From Burkholderiales bacterium RIFCSPLOWO2_12_FULL_65_40 (GTDB lineage: Bacteria > Pseudomonadota > Gammaproteobacteria > Burkholderiales > Burkholderiaceae_C): DNA of 35,460 nucleotides. The notes beneath the pieces were generated by a model. The model saw only the letters and a list, made by a program, of their open reading frames with translations, ran no database searches and was not told the DNA's origin. How positions within the stretch are numbered: position 1 is the first letter of the stretch; the number at the start of each line of letters is the position of its first letter. The DNA lies in the NCBI GenBank assembly GCA_001770955.1, contig MESL01000021.1, positions 1-35,460 on the forward strand, written 5' to 3'. The translations under genes and the position numbers were made by a program. This document shows, piece by piece, positions 1-10,173 of this stretch.

Positions 1-89
1 CATGCTTCTGCACGGGCTAAGGATTGGCCCCAGGGGGAATCGGGCTGCGCAGATCGGTCCGAACCTCAGGAGCAAAGATACAAGGGGGA

Positions 90-104
90 AGCGGCGAAGC
101 CGCT
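90..104 (-). repeat. Short hairpin downstream of purH
   Basis: Just past the purH stop, AGCGGC and GCCGCT form a perfect 6-bp stem with a 3-nt loop, flanked on both sides by G-rich runs. No T-tract follows on the minus strand, so it is not a standard intrinsic terminator. GC hairpins bordered by runs of C/G are common between genes in this bacterial family, and I read it as one of those or as an mRNA 3'-end stabiliser. The rest of 1-117 shows no gene I can support. Confidence 0.45.
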
Positions 105-117
105 CAGGGGGTTGTCC

Positions 118-1719
118 TCAATGTCTGAAGTGGCGCACGCCGCTGAACACCATGGCCACGCCACGCTCGTCGGCGGCGTCGATCACTTCCTGGTCACGCA
201 TGCTGCCGCCGGGCTGGATCACGCAGGTCGCGCCCGCGTCCACCACGACGTCGAGGCCGTCGCGGAAGGGGAAGAAGGCGTCGCTCGCCACGGCCGTGCC
301 CTGCAGGGTCAGGCCGGCGTGCTGCGCCTTGATGCTGGCAATGCGCGCCGAATCGAGGCGGCTCATCTGGCCCGCGCCCACGCCCATGGTCATGCCGCCC
401 TTGCAGAAGACGATGGCGTTGCTCTTGACGTACTTGGCCACCTTCCAGGCGAACAGCAGGTCTTCCATTTCTTCCAGGGTGGGCTGTTTCTTGGTAACCA
501 CCTTCAGCTCGGTGATCGCCAGCTCATGGTTGTCGGCCGTCTGTAGCAACAGGCCCGAACCAATGCGCTTGGCATCCATGGCGTTGCGGCCGCGCTCCCA
601 GTCGGTCTTGCCGCCGTGCGCGGGCAGCGCAATCTTGAGCAGGCGCACGTTGGCCTTCGGTTTGAAGACTTCCAGCGCCTCGGGTGTGAAGTCGGGCGCC
701 ATCAGCACTTCGACGAACTGTTTGCTGATCTGCGCCGCAGCCGCGCCGTCGAGCGTGCGGTTCAGCGCAATGATGCCGCCGAAGGCGCTGGTCGGGTCCG
801 TCTGGAAGGCCTTGCTGTAGGCACTCAATGCATCCAGCCCCACAGCCACACCGCAGGGGTTGGCGTGCTTGACGATCACGCAGGCTGGTACATCAAAGCC
901 CTTGACGCATTCCCAGGCCGCATCGGCGTCGGCGATGTTGTTGTAGCTCAGCTCCTTGCCCTGCAGCTGCACGCCGGTGACCAGCGAGCCGGGCGCGGGG
1001 TACAGGTCGCGGTACAGCGCAGCCTGCTGGTGGCTGTTCTCTCCGTAGCGCAGGTCCTGCACCTTGGTGAAGATGCCGTTGCTCTGGCCAGGAAACAGCG
1101 TGCGCTGGGGCACGTAGGCCTCGGACAGCTTCTCTTCCTCGAAGGTGACGGACGAGAGGTAGTCGCTGATGGCGCCGTCGTACTGCGCGATGCGGTTGAA
1201 CGCCGCCACCGACAGCGCGAAGCGCAGCTTGTCGGACAGCTTGCCGCCCGCCTTCAGCTCGGCCAGCACAGCCTCGTACTGGTCGGCCGAGGTGATCACG
1301 CCCACGTCCTTCCAGTTCTTGGCGGCGCTGCGCACCATGGCGGGGCCGCCGATGTCGATGTTCTCGATGGCGTCGGCCAGCGTGCAACCGGCCTTGGCCA
1401 CCGTGGCTTCGAAGGGGTAGAGGTTGACCACCAGCAGGTCGATGGTGTCGATGCCGTGCTGCTTCAAAGCCGCCATGTGCTCAGGCAGCTCGCGGCGCGC
1501 CAGCAGGCCGCCGTGCACCTTGGGATGCAGGGTCTTGACGCGGCCGTCGAGCATCTCGGGGAACTGCGTGACCTCGGCCACCTCGGTGACGGGCAGGCCC
1601 GCCTCCTGCAGCAGCTTGGCGGTGCCGCCGGTCGACAGCAGCTTGATGCCCAGGGCATGCAAGGCCTGGGCGAATTCAACGATGCCGGTCTTGTCGGAGA
1701 CGGAGAGTAGTGCGTTCAT
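118..1719 (-). CDS. purH: Bifunctional AICAR formyltransferase / IMP cyclohydrolase
   Basis: PurH carries out the last two steps of de novo purine synthesis in the cytoplasm: it formylates AICAR with 10-formyl-tetrahydrofolate, then closes the ring to IMP. The 533-residue product matches the usual family length. The N-terminal cyclohydrolase (MGS-like) domain starts [13 protein letters not shown] and contains the STGGTAK phosphate-binding loop. The larger C-terminal transformylase domain has the KHANPCG motif with the catalytic Lys-His pair, and ends with the conserved IQPGGSMRD segment and SGVRHFRH tail. It is the last gene of a dusB-fis-purH run on the minus strand. The 84-bp gap to fis holds a copy of a dispersed palindromic repeat, so purH may be partly uncoupled from the upstream genes. 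No defect is visible. Confidence 0.97.
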   Translation of the reverse strand: MNALLSVSDKTGIVEFAQALHALGIKLLSTGGTAKLLQEAGLPVTEVAEVTQFPEMLDGRVKTLHPKVHGGLLARRELPEHMAALKQHGIDTIDLLVVNLYPFEATVAKAGCTLADAIENIDIGGPAMVRSAAKNWKDVGVITSADQYEAVLAELKAGGKLSDKLRFALSVAAFNRIAQYDGAISDYLSSVTFEEEKLSEAYVPQRTLFPGQSNGIFTKVQDLRYGENSHQQAALYRDLYPAPGSLVTGVQLQGKELSYNNIADADAAWECVKGFDVPACVIVKHANPCGVAVGLDALSAYSKAFQTDPTSAFGGIIALNRTLDGAAAAQISKQFVEVLMAPDFTPEALEVFKPKANVRLLKIALPAHGGKTDWERGRNAMDAKRIGSGLLLQTADNHELAITELKVVTKKQPTLEEMEDLLFAWKVAKYVKSNAIVFCKGGMTMGVGAGQMSRLDSARIASIKAQHAGLTLQGTAVASDAFFPFRDGLDVVVDAGATCVIQPGGSMRDQEVIDAADERGVAMVFSGVRHFRH

Positions 1720-1748
1720 GGTGGTGGTGCTTTTTGAAATGAAATCGT

Positions 1749-1786
1749 GCTCCGGCGCCCTCCCAGCAAGCGCCGATAGCTATTAT
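1749..1786 (-). repeat. Dispersed palindromic repeat, copy A
   Basis: Read on the minus strand, this segment carries a TAGCTATC core followed by GGCGC, a short loop and GGCGCC, then GGAGC. It resembles the copies at 22645-22683 and 24218-24255, which share the order GATAGCTGTC, GCGCTT, loop, AGCGC. The inner arms can form a hairpin. It lies between fis and purH, in the same orientation as the genes. Its divergence from the other copies makes the assignment moderately confident. Confidence 0.5.
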
Positions 1787-1803
1787 TTAGTTAGCAACAA
1801 AGC

Positions 1804-2037
1804 TCACAGCAGCTTGTGCTCGACCAGCTTCTTGCGCAGCGTGTTGCGGTTCAGGCCCAGCCATTCGGCGGCGCGAGACTGGTTGTTGTCGGCGTGGCTC
1901 ATCACCACCTCCAGCAGCGGCTTTTCGACCACGCGCACCAGCATGTCGTACATGCCGTCGGGCGTCTCGCCGCCCAGGTCGCGGAAGTAGCCCTGCAGGC
2001 TTTCGCGCACGCATTCCTCGATGTGTTTCTTGCTCAT
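1804..2037 (-). CDS. fis: Fis-family DNA-binding protein
   Basis: This 77-residue protein starts MSKKHIEECVRESLQGYF and ends with a Fis-type helix-turn-helix, with the SRAAEWLGLNRNTLRKKL segment spanning the two DNA-contact helices. It is slightly shorter than E. coli Fis (98 residues), as is usual in betaproteobacteria. Fis bends DNA, helps organise the nucleoid and modulates rRNA and growth-phase promoters. The start codon overlaps the dusB stop by 4 bp, the same linkage of dusB and fis known from E. coli, so the two are translationally coupled. A longer upstream reading in this frame is only dusB antisense frame noise; the overlap and family length fix the start. Confidence 0.93.
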   Translation of the reverse strand: MSKKHIEECVRESLQGYFRDLGGETPDGMYDMLVRVVEKPLLEVVMSHADNNQSRAAEWLGLNRNTLRKKLVEHKLL

Positions 2038-3083
2038 GCAGCCAATCCCTCTTGTTCTTGTGCGTCGGCGTCCATGCCTGCGGTGGTGGCCGGCAGTCGA
2101 TCCATCCGTTGCCCCAGGGCGTCCAGATAGTCGGCCACGGCCTGCCATTGCGTCTGGCAGTCGTCGATCGTATTGATATGTTGTCGGAAATCCTCGCCCC
2201 CCGGCAGCTGGCGCACGTACCAGGCGATGTGCTTGCGCGCGCTGCGCACGCCCGTGCCTTCACCGTAGAGCTGGTAGTGGTCCTGCAGGTGGTCCAGCAG
2301 CAGGCGCCGCACTTCGGCCACCAGCGGTGGCGCGAGATGTTCGCCCGTGGCCAGGAAGTGGCCGATCTCGCGAAAGATCCAGGGCCGGCCCTGGGCCGCA
2401 CGGCCCACCATGATGGCGTCGGCCCCGGTGTACGCCAGCACATCGCGCGCCTTCTCGGGCGAGGCAATGTCGCCGTTGGCCACCACCGGCACCCGCACCA
2501 CCGCCTTCACGGCGGCGATGGTGTCGTACTCGGCCTGGCCCTTGTACCCCTGCTCGCGCGTGCGGCCGTGCACCGTGAGCATCTGGATGCCCACGGCCTC
2601 GAACTGGCGCGCCAGCTGCACGGCGTTCTTGTGTTGCTGGCACCAGCCGGTGCGCATCTTCAGCGTGACGGGCACGTTGCGCGGTGCACAGGCCTCGACC
2701 ACGGCAGCGGCAATCGACACGGCCAGCGCCTCGTCCTGCATCAGCGCCGAGCCCGCCCACTTGTTGCAGACCTTCTTGGCCGGGCAGCCCATGTTGATGT
2801 CGATGATCTGCGCGCCGCGCTCGATGTTGTAGACCGCCGCCTCGGCCATCATCGCCGCCTCGGTGCCAGCGATCTGCACGGCAATCGGCCCCGGCTCGCC
2901 ATCGTGGTTGGCCCGGCGCGAGGTCTTGAGGCTGTTCCACAGGTCCTTGCGCGAGGTCACCATCTCGCTCACCGCATACCCGGCGCCGAGCTGCTTGCAC
3001 AGCTGACGGAACGGCCTATCGGTCACCCCTGCCATCGGGGCGACGAACAGGCGGTTCGCCAAAGGAATATGGCCGATGTGCAT
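2034..3083 (-). CDS. dusB: tRNA-dihydrouridine synthase B
   Basis: DusB is an FMN- and NADPH-dependent enzyme that reduces specific uridines in the tRNA D-loop to dihydrouridine. The 349-residue protein starts MHIGHIPLANRLFVAPMAGVTD, the typical beginning of the FMN-binding TIM barrel. It contains the catalytic-cysteine segment NMGCPAKKVCNKWAGSAL and the GRTREQGYKG motif; VANGDI and GADAIMVGRAAQGRPW line the flavin phosphate site. It heads the dusB-fis-purH cluster. A TACAAT hexamer on the minus strand at 3124-3129 could be the operon's -10 element, but no convincing -35 is seen. The C-terminal end is somewhat extended and polar. Confidence 0.96.
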   Translation of the reverse strand: MHIGHIPLANRLFVAPMAGVTDRPFRQLCKQLGAGYAVSEMVTSRKDLWNSLKTSRRANHDGEPGPIAVQIAGTEAAMMAEAAVYNIERGAQIIDINMGCPAKKVCNKWAGSALMQDEALAVSIAAAVVEACAPRNVPVTLKMRTGWCQQHKNAVQLARQFEAVGIQMLTVHGRTREQGYKGQAEYDTIAAVKAVVRVPVVANGDIASPEKARDVLAYTGADAIMVGRAAQGRPWIFREIGHFLATGEHLAPPLVAEVRRLLLDHLQDHYQLYGEGTGVRSARKHIAWYVRQLPGGEDFRQHINTIDDCQTQWQAVADYLDALGQRMDRLPATTAGMDADAQEQEGLAA

Positions 3084-3217
3084 GGGTGGGGGTGAGGCAG
3101 CAGATGCTGAAAAAGGAGGCAGGATTGTACCTGCTCAATATTTCAGCAAATGAAATGACCACCCCTGTCGTTGCCTGGGTGCCCGGAGCGCCCGCACGCA
3201 TCCCTGCGGCCACGCCC

Positions 3218-3223
3218 TACACT
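3218..3223 (+). promoter_or_regulatory. Candidate -10 element, possible leaderless start
   Basis: TACACT lies 8 nt before the ATG at 3232, and no Shine-Dalgarno-like sequence lies between them. If this is a -10 element, transcription would begin at or next to the start codon. No clear -35 is visible, so this is tentative. The same arrangement recurs at 15127 and 25724. Confidence 0.3.
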
Positions 3224-3231
3224 CGCTTCCT

Positions 3232-3768
3232 ATGGAATCCTGGATGCACGCGCTGATGACCTGGCTGGCCCTGCCGCAGTTCGGCCTGAGCACGGTCTTT
3301 GTCGTCGCCTTCATCTCGGCCACCCTGCTGCCCGTGGGCTCGGAGCCCGCCGTTTTCGGCCTCATCAAGCTCAACCCCGAACTGTTCTGGCCCGCCATCC
3401 TGGTGGCCACCGCAGGCAACACCCTGGGCGGCGGTGTGAGCTGGTGGATGGGACTGGGTGCGCACCGCGCCTGGGATGCGGCACGGCGCCACCGGCGCGC
3501 CGGCCACCCGCCCAGCGCCGATGCCAAACCAGCGCGCGAGCTCAGCCGCACCGAGCGGCGCGCTCGCGTCTGGCTGCGCAAATGGGGGGCCAAAACCTGC
3601 TTGCTGAGCTGGCTGCCCGTGGTGGGCGACCCGCTGTGCGCCGTGGCGGGGTGGCTCCAACTGCCGTTCTGGCCCTGCATGGTGTACATGGCCATCGGCA
3701 AGTTCTTCCGCTACCTCGTCATGACGGCAGCGCTGCTGCACTTCATGCCTGGCCACCTGAATTACTGA
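3232..3768 (+). CDS. YqaA-like small membrane protein (VTT/DedA-related)
   Basis: The 178-residue protein is hydrophobic at both ends. It has membrane segments near residues 12-35 and 45-65 (including LLPVGSEPAVFGL and ATAGNTLGGGVSWWMG), a basic cytoplasmic loop around residues 75-115, and a C-terminal pair of segments containing SWLPVVGDPLCAVAGWL. The PVGSEP and GD-PLC elements are typical of YqaA proteins, relatives of the DedA/VTT membrane family; DedA-type proteins act in membrane lipid scrambling and envelope homeostasis. A precise role for YqaA is not established. Its 3' end overlaps the convergent phosphotransferase-kinase gene by 7 bp. It has no recognisable ribosome-binding site, and a -10-like hexamer sits just upstream. 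Confidence 0.8.
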   Translation: MESWMHALMTWLALPQFGLSTVFVVAFISATLLPVGSEPAVFGLIKLNPELFWPAILVATAGNTLGGGVSWWMGLGAHRAWDAARRHRRAGHPPSADAKPARELSRTERRARVWLRKWGAKTCLLSWLPVVGDPLCAVAGWLQLPFWPCMVYMAIGKFFRYLVMTAALLHFMPGHLNY

Positions 3769-5372
3769 GGCAGCAGGCGCTCCCAGTCCACGGGCCGGGT
3801 CGTGTCCACATGCACGGCCAGCGCTTCCTCGTCGATGGATAGCGGCCGGGCCGCCGCCCATTGCGATTCGAGTACCCGCACATCGGCCTCGGAGGCATCG
3901 CCCCCGGCCTGCTGGCGGGCGCGCACGCGCTCGCGCAGCACGTCGATCGGCGCCTCGAAGCACAGGATGCGGCAGGGCACCCGCAGCTCACGCGCCAGCG
4001 CGGTGAACCGCGCCCGCATGGCTGGGTTCAGAAAGGTGGCATCGACCAGCAACGCATGGCCTGCCAGCAATGCCCCGCGCGCCACCTGCGCCAGGCGCTC
4101 GTGCGTGCGGCGCGAAGCATCCGCCGTGTAGATGCCGCCAGGCACGGCGCTGCTGGCATCCTCTGGCGCCAGGCCGAACAGGCGCTTGCGCTCCACGTCG
4201 GCGCGCACGCGCACCATGCCGCGCTGGCACACCAGCGCCAGCGACTGCGTGCTCTTGCCAGATCCCGAAAAGCCGTGCGCCAGCCACAGCGCCACCGGCC
4301 GGGGCCGGGTGAAGCGCAGAGCCAATTCCAGGTAGCGCCGCTGCTCCTGCAGGCAGTCGGCGCGCGCGTCCCCCGTGGTCTGCGCCAGGCGCAGCCCCGC
4401 CACGCGGGCCCGCACCAGGGCGCGGTAGACACGGTAGTAGTCCAGCACCGGCAGGCCCGCATAGTCGCCGGTGCATTCCAGCCAGGCGTTGAGAAAGCGC
4501 CACGCCAGGTCGGCGCAGCCGCGCGCCTCCAGGTCCATGGCCAGAAAGGCGATGTCGGCCATGCAGTCGATCCAGCGCAACGCGGGGTTGAATTCGATGG
4601 CATCGAACAGCTGCGGTGCACCGTCGATGAGCACCAGGTTCGCCAGGTGCAGGTCGCCATGGCATTCGCGCACCCGGCCTGCGTCCAGGCGCTGCGCGAA
4701 CACCGGCGCCAGCGCAGCGCCCTGCTGCTCGCACCACTGCGCCACCGGGCCAAGCAGCGGCGCAAGGTCCGGTGCATCGGCCGCCATCCTCTGCAGGGCA
4801 GCCAGGCAGTCCTGCACCGGGGCGCGCACCGCCTGTGCCGTACCCCAGCCCTGGCTGGACAGGGCCACGGCCGCATCGCCATGGAAGTGCGCCACATGCC
4901 GCGCCAGCGCGTCGATGTGCGCGGGTGTCAGCGCCTGCCGCTCCAGCGCCTGGCTGAGCAGCGCAACCTGATCAAAGCGCCGCATGCGCACAGCGGGCTC
5001 GGCATTTGAAGGTGCCTCGTCCAGCGGCAGCAGGCGCAGGTCCGCCGCCGTACTGCCCACCAGTGCCACCAGACCGAGGTAAAGGTCGGGCGCAGTGCGT
5101 CTGTTGATGCGCAGCTCCTCCGCGCAGGCCACGCAGCGCAGCGCCAAGGTGCTGAAATCCAGGAAGTCGAGCTTCATCGGCTTCTTGAACTTGTAAACAA
5201 ATTCCCCCGCCAGCAGCAGCCACGAGATGTGGGTTTCGATCCATTCCACCGCCTCCACCGGGTGGCCAAAGGCCTGCGGACATTGTTGCAGCGCACGCAG
5301 GCGCCGCTCGGCGGCGGCGTAATCATTCATCAAGGCGGCATTCAGCAAGACATGCTCCCATTCCATTTCCAA
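3762..5372 (-). CDS. Fused aminoglycoside-phosphotransferase-like / P-loop kinase protein
   Basis: This 536-residue protein joins two phosphotransfer domains. The N-terminal part (about residues 40-340) is APH/choline-kinase-like, with HGDLHLANLVL as the Brenner catalytic loop and FDAIEFN in the metal-binding position. The C-terminal part (about 355-536) is an AAA_33/gluconate-kinase-like domain with Walker A GFSGSGKST and a lid region rich in Arg. Proteins of this architecture are widespread in proteobacteria and annotated only as bifunctional phosphotransferase/ATP-binding; the substrate is unknown, and resistance to aminoglycosides should not be assumed. The first ATG (5372) lies inside a palindromic repeat; an internal ATG at 5330 (MNDYAAAERRLRAL) is the main alternative. 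The gene converges on the YqaA-like gene. Confidence 0.85.
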   Translation of the reverse strand: MEMEWEHVLLNAALMNDYAAAERRLRALQQCPQAFGHPVEAVEWIETHISWLLLAGEFVYKFKKPMKLDFLDFSTLALRCVACAEELRINRRTAPDLYLGLVALVGSTAADLRLLPLDEAPSNAEPAVRMRRFDQVALLSQALERQALTPAHIDALARHVAHFHGDAAVALSSQGWGTAQAVRAPVQDCLAALQRMAADAPDLAPLLGPVAQWCEQQGAALAPVFAQRLDAGRVRECHGDLHLANLVLIDGAPQLFDAIEFNPALRWIDCMADIAFLAMDLEARGCADLAWRFLNAWLECTGDYAGLPVLDYYRVYRALVRARVAGLRLAQTTGDARADCLQEQRRYLELALRFTRPRPVALWLAHGFSGSGKSTQSLALVCQRGMVRVRADVERKRLFGLAPEDASSAVPGGIYTADASRRTHERLAQVARGALLAGHALLVDATFLNPAMRARFTALARELRVPCRILCFEAPIDVLRERVRARQQAGGDASEADVRVLESQWAAARPLSIDEEALAVHVDTTRPVDWERLLPQ

Positions 5373-5459
5373 ATCATTCGTGTCTAGGCGCGAAGCCGCA
5401 GACAGTGCTGTAGCACGACAAGGCGAAGCAACAACGACACGGGTGATTTAGAAATGGAA
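5361..5459. repeat. 99-bp palindromic intergenic element
   Basis: Two 24-nt arms, 5361-5384 and 5436-5459, are inverted copies differing at three positions. The centre holds a second small palindrome, GTGCT-GT-AGCAC, at 5406-5417. The right arm ends directly at the stop codon of the adaptor gene, and the left arm contains the first ATG of the phosphotransferase-kinase gene. Imperfect palindromes with a GTGCTGTAGCAC-like centre look familiar as dispersed repeats in this bacterial family. The element would form a large hairpin in either transcript and may act as a terminator or 3'-end stabiliser, although it has no T-tract. Confidence 0.7.
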
Positions 5460-6731
5460 TCAAGGCGCGCGCAGCCGCACGCGGCCACCATCGGCCAGCG
5501 CGGCGGGCGGGTACACCACCACCTGCGCGCCCGCCTGCAGCCCTTCCTTCACCCAGGCGTGCGTTCCGCCGCGCGCCTCCAGGACCACGGGCACGCGCCG
5601 GGCACGCCCTTCATCGACCACGAAAACGGCCATGCGCGGTGCAGCGGGTTCTGCGGCGGGTGGCGCCGAACCGTTGACGACGGGCAACGGGAACAGGGCA
5701 CTTACGGGCACCAGGGTGGCGCCTTCGGCCTCGCGCGTGAGCACGCGCACGACCACGCGGTAGCCGTCACCCAGTGCGGCCCACTGTGCGGGCGGGCTGG
5801 TCAGGTCGATCAGCACGTTCACGCGCTGCTCTTCCACCCCCAGGGCCGAGACCTTGGTGAACGCGGCCGGCTCCACGCTGCGCACCCGTCCCTGCAGTGT
5901 GCCGGGGCCACCCCAGCGCTCGATGCGCACGGAACTGCCCGGGCGCACCTGCAGTGCATCGGTGGACAGCAGCGGCGCCACCACTTCGAGTTGCGCAGTG
6001 TCGCCGACCTCGACCAGCACGGTGCCCAGCCCCACCATGCCCTCGCTCGCCTGCGCCACGCGCAGCACGCGGCCCGCCACCGGCGCGCGCACCTCAAACG
6101 CACGGCCTGCGGCACTGCCCGGGCGCTGCACCACGTCCAGCGCGGCACGGGCCTGGGCCAGGTCGGCACGCGCCACCTGCTGCTCCTGCTCGGCCACATC
6201 CACGTCCTTGCGCGCCACCTGCGCGGCCAGGCGTTCGGCGTCGAGCCGCGTGGGGGCCACAAAGCCTTGCTGCGCCAGTTGCTCTGTGCGGCGCAAGTCG
6301 CCCTGGGCCTGCGCCAGCACGGCGCGGCTGCGCTCGCTGCGCACGGCGGCGCGCTGCACTCCGGCCTGCGCGGCTGCCACGCGCGCCTGCTGCTCGCGCA
6401 GGCCGCGCTCGTCGAGCAGCGCGGGCAGGGCCGGTTGAATGCGCGCCACCACGTCCCCGGCCTGCACGGCGTCTCCCTCGCGCAGGGCCATGCGTTCGAG
6501 CCGCCCGGCCAGCGGCGCCGAAACGGCGTAGCGGTCGCGCAGGCGGGTGCGGGCATCTTCATCAATGCCTGCCTCGAAGCGCCCCTGCACCACGGCGGCC
6601 ACCTCCACCTCCTGCGGCCTCGGGGCAAAGGCCCAGGCCAGCAACGCGCCCAGCAGCAGCACCGCCCCCGCGCCCATCCATACCGTTTTTTTCTGCATTG
6701 CCAGGTTCCCGCCTTGTTGATTCAGCCTCAT
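5460..6731 (-). CDS. HlyD/MacA-type periplasmic adaptor of an ABC exporter
   Basis: The 423-residue protein starts with a short cytoplasmic stretch and a single membrane anchor (about residues 16-36, WMGAGAVLLLGALLAWAF). Next come a lipoyl half-motif (APLAGRLERMALREGDAVQAGDVVARI), a long Ala/Gln/Arg-rich coiled-coil hairpin at about residues 105-205, the second lipoyl half (VRAPVAGRVLRVAQASEG) and beta-barrel domains. This is the classic membrane-fusion-protein order. It overlaps the upstream permease by 4 bp and would link that transporter across the periplasm to an outer-membrane channel; no TolC-like gene is present here. The substrate cannot be told from sequence. An upstream ATG-free context and the 4-bp overlap support this start. 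Confidence 0.92.
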   Translation of the reverse strand: MRLNQQGGNLAMQKKTVWMGAGAVLLLGALLAWAFAPRPQEVEVAAVVQGRFEAGIDEDARTRLRDRYAVSAPLAGRLERMALREGDAVQAGDVVARIQPALPALLDERGLREQQARVAAAQAGVQRAAVRSERSRAVLAQAQGDLRRTEQLAQQGFVAPTRLDAERLAAQVARKDVDVAEQEQQVARADLAQARAALDVVQRPGSAAGRAFEVRAPVAGRVLRVAQASEGMVGLGTVLVEVGDTAQLEVVAPLLSTDALQVRPGSSVRIERWGGPGTLQGRVRSVEPAAFTKVSALGVEEQRVNVLIDLTSPPAQWAALGDGYRVVVRVLTREAEGATLVPVSALFPLPVVNGSAPPAAEPAAPRMAVFVVDEGRARRVPVVLEARGGTHAWVKEGLQAGAQVVVYPPAALADGGRVRLRAP

Positions 6732-9106
6732 TCACGCGTCTTGAGCGCGCCCACCATGTCCAGCCGGTCGATCTGCCGGCGCACCACCAGCGCGCTGGCC
6801 AGGCCCGCCGCCACCACGCACAGCCCGGCCACGGCATAGGTGCGCGCGCTGATCACCACCGGGAACAGGAACTGGTCGTTTTTGAGCAGTTCCACCAGCA
6901 GGTGCACCAGCCCCCAGCCCATCACCATGCCCAGCGGCAAGGCCAGCGCGATGCCGATGGCCAGCTCGCCCAGCAGCAGGGCCGAAACCTCACCCCGCGT
7001 GAACCCGAGCACGCGCAGGCTGGCCAGCTCCCAGGTGCGCTCGGCCAGTGCGATGCGCGCATTGTTATAGACCACTCCTACCGCGATCACCGAGGCAAAC
7101 AGCGTGAGGATGGTGCTCATGATGCGCACATTGCGCGCACTCACATCTTCCATGTTGCGCAGCAAGGTCGCCTTGCTGAAAGCCCCCGCCACGCGGGGCA
7201 GGGCCTTGGTCGCCTCCAGAAAGCGGGGCTCGGAGCCCGGCTCCAGCGCCACGGCAAACTGCGAGGCCACGTCGCCCTCGTGCAGCCAGCGGTTGAGCGT
7301 GGCGCGCGGCACGTAGGCGTTCAGGCCCATCATCTCCCGCACGGTGGCGTCCACACGCACATCCAGCGTGCGCTGGCGGCCTTCGAGCACCTCCACGCGC
7401 ACCGTGTCGCCCACGCGCGCGCCCAGCTTGGCAGCGAGCCGGTCTGTCAGCAGCAGACCTTCACCGTTCGGGCGCACCTGGTGCCCGTCCACATCGATGA
7501 TGCGCTGCAACTGGGCCATGGGCGCCACGCCCTGCAGCCCCACGCGCTCGCTGCGGTGTCCCAAAAGCAGGCGCACCGGCACGGCACGGCCCGGCTCCAC
7601 GCCAGTCACCCCGGGCAGGCGTGCCAGTTGCAGCTGGGCCAGCGCGTCGACCGGCTCGACCATCCACACATTGACATCGCTGCGCATCGACAGCTGGAAG
7701 GTGGTGTCCACGATGTGGTCGATGGCATCGCGGAAGAAATTGCCCATGACCACGATGGCCACGGCCGCCGCAGTGCCGCCGATGGTCAGCAGCGTGCGCA
7801 ACGGGCGGCGCTCCATGTTGCGCAGCACCATGCGCAAGGCCGCAGGCATGCCGTGCACCCCCAGGCGTTCGAGCACCGTGCGGCGGTAGTTTCCCGGTGC
7901 GGGCGGGCGCATGGCTTCGGCTGGAGCCAGGCGTACCGTGGCGCCCACGGCGCTGAGCGTGCCCAGCAGGGCCGTGGCACCGGTCACACCCCCGCCCACC
8001 AGCAGCAGCCAGGGAGCAGTGTGGTGCACGAAGACGGGAAAGCGGAAAAACTCGGCATACAGCCCGGTGATCAGCGCGCCCATCCAGTGGCCCAGCAGCG
8101 CACCCAGCACCAGGCCCAGCAGCACGATGACCGCCACCAGCTTGAGGTAGTGCCTGGCAATGGCGGCATTGGCATAGCCCAGCGCCTTGAGCGCGGCGAT
8201 CTGCTCGCGCTGCGTGGCCACCAGGCGCGACAGCACCACATGCAGCAGGAACGCCGCCACCGCGAGGAAGATGGCCGGCAGCATGGTGCCCATCACGCGC
8301 TGCTGCTGGATTTCGCTGTCCAGCATGGCGTGCGAGGTCTGGTCGGCACGGCCGTGGGCGTCACGCCCGCCATACGGCGCGAGCAGGCGCGAGAGCGCGT
8401 CCAGCGCCGCCGGCTCGGAGGCCTGGGGTGCCAGCTTGATGGCCACACGATTGAAGGCCCCCTGCATGTCATAGGCCGCCGCGAGGGCCGCGCGGTCCAC
8501 CCAGAACACGCCAAACCCCCGCATGTCGGGCATGCCTGCCATGCCTGCAAAAATGAACTCGGGCGAGAGCGCCGTGCCCACGATGCGCAGCTGACGGCGC
8601 TTGCCATTGACCAGCGCTGTCAACTCGTCGCCCGGGCGCAGGCCGCGTGCGCTGGCAAAGCCGTCGGAGACCAGCGCATCGATGGCCGCCTCGCTGCGCC
8701 CCTGCCCGGTGCCCGCCGGCTCCAGGGCACGGCCGGTGTGCACGATCACCCGGTTCATGCGCGGCGGCTGGCGCAGGTCCACGCCAATCAGCTGACCGAT
8801 GATCGGGTCGGCCAGCCCCGCCATCTCGACGCGCACCACCTGCTCCACCGTGGTCTGCACATCGGCCACACCCGGCACGCCGCGCAGCACCTCGGCCAGC
8901 GCCAGCGGTGCACGTTTGACCACGGCAAACGCATCGGCGAAATGCCCCTGGGCATAAAAGCGGTCGCGCGCGATGGCCAGCGAGTCGACCGCCGACAGGC
9001 TGGAGACAAAACCGCCCAGGCCGCTGGCCACGACCAGAGCGATGGTCAGCGCCTGGCTCCACATGCGCCGCAGGTCGCGCAGCAGCTTGCGGTCGAGGGC
9101 TTTCAC
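6728..9106 (-). CDS. ABC transporter permease with two FtsX domains
   Basis: This 792-residue permease begins with a membrane segment ([20 protein letters not shown]), has a large periplasmic domain, then a block of three segments around residues 265-400 and a further one near 440. A second periplasmic domain and a C-terminal three-helix FtsX block ([43 protein letters not shown]) follow. The [14 protein letters not shown] stretch is the conserved FtsX coupling region. Proteins of this type work with a LolD/MacB-like ATPase. I chose the GTG at 9106 ([18 protein letters not shown]) because it lies 22 bp after the ATPase stop and has AGGCAAG upstream; the longer frame to 9289 would run deep into the ATPase gene and has no membrane-protein character. 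Confidence 0.9.
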   Translation of the reverse strand: MKALDRKLLRDLRRMWSQALTIALVVASGLGGFVSSLSAVDSLAIARDRFYAQGHFADAFAVVKRAPLALAEVLRGVPGVADVQTTVEQVVRVEMAGLADPIIGQLIGVDLRQPPRMNRVIVHTGRALEPAGTGQGRSEAAIDALVSDGFASARGLRPGDELTALVNGKRRQLRIVGTALSPEFIFAGMAGMPDMRGFGVFWVDRAALAAAYDMQGAFNRVAIKLAPQASEPAALDALSRLLAPYGGRDAHGRADQTSHAMLDSEIQQQRVMGTMLPAIFLAVAAFLLHVVLSRLVATQREQIAALKALGYANAAIARHYLKLVAVIVLLGLVLGALLGHWMGALITGLYAEFFRFPVFVHHTAPWLLLVGGGVTGATALLGTLSAVGATVRLAPAEAMRPPAPGNYRRTVLERLGVHGMPAALRMVLRNMERRPLRTLLTIGGTAAAVAIVVMGNFFRDAIDHIVDTTFQLSMRSDVNVWMVEPVDALAQLQLARLPGVTGVEPGRAVPVRLLLGHRSERVGLQGVAPMAQLQRIIDVDGHQVRPNGEGLLLTDRLAAKLGARVGDTVRVEVLEGRQRTLDVRVDATVREMMGLNAYVPRATLNRWLHEGDVASQFAVALEPGSEPRFLEATKALPRVAGAFSKATLLRNMEDVSARNVRIMSTILTLFASVIAVGVVYNNARIALAERTWELASLRVLGFTRGEVSALLLGELAIGIALALPLGMVMGWGLVHLLVELLKNDQFLFPVVISARTYAVAGLCVVAAGLASALVVRRQIDRLDMVGALKTRE

Positions 9107-9128
9107 GTTCGCTTGCCTATGGACAACA

Positions 9129-9878
<750 letters not shown>

Positions 9879-9906
9879 GCAATTAAGCCTTGGTTGCCGT
9901 ACCTTA

Positions 9907-10173
9907 GAACGTGTTTACGATCTCCCAAGGGTCGCGCAGCGGTCTTTGCGGGATGGGATGCAAGGCGCGGTGCGCAGTGGATAGCCCGGCTATCCACCAG
10001 CGCCGAAACGCCGCAGACCGCCCGCAAAGGCCACTGCCCTTTGGGTTGGAGCGAAATCGGGCGATTGGACGCCCCGCCTGCTTGCATGGGCACCGGCCCA
10101 TGCGGCGCATCCGAAGCATCCACTCATCCCGATTGCGATCCAACGCGGCCCCTGCGAGATCGTAAACACGTTC
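9907..10173. mobile_element. MITE-like element with 30-bp terminal inverted repeats
   Basis: The ends 9907-9936 and 10144-10173 are inverted copies matching at 27 of 30 positions, with the outer 18 identical (GAACGTGTTTACGATCTC at the left end). Both sides are flanked by TTA (9904-9906 and 10174-10176), a plausible 3-bp target duplication. The 267-bp interior has no transposase motif; open frames across it look like GC-rich noise. Small non-autonomous elements with TNA duplications are known for the IS5-related group, but I cannot name a parent insertion sequence. It sits in the 450-bp space between the ABC operon and the diguanylate cyclase gene. Confidence 0.75.

Noticed and set aside
3762..5372. 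Calling the phosphotransferase-kinase fusion an aminoglycoside resistance gene
   Set aside because: The APH fold is shared by many kinases of unrelated substrates and the fusion is widespread in chromosomes without resistance context.
9907..10173. Small coding frames inside the inverted-repeat element
   Set aside because: They extend into neighbouring sequence in several frames, have no ribosome-binding sites and lack any protein motif.
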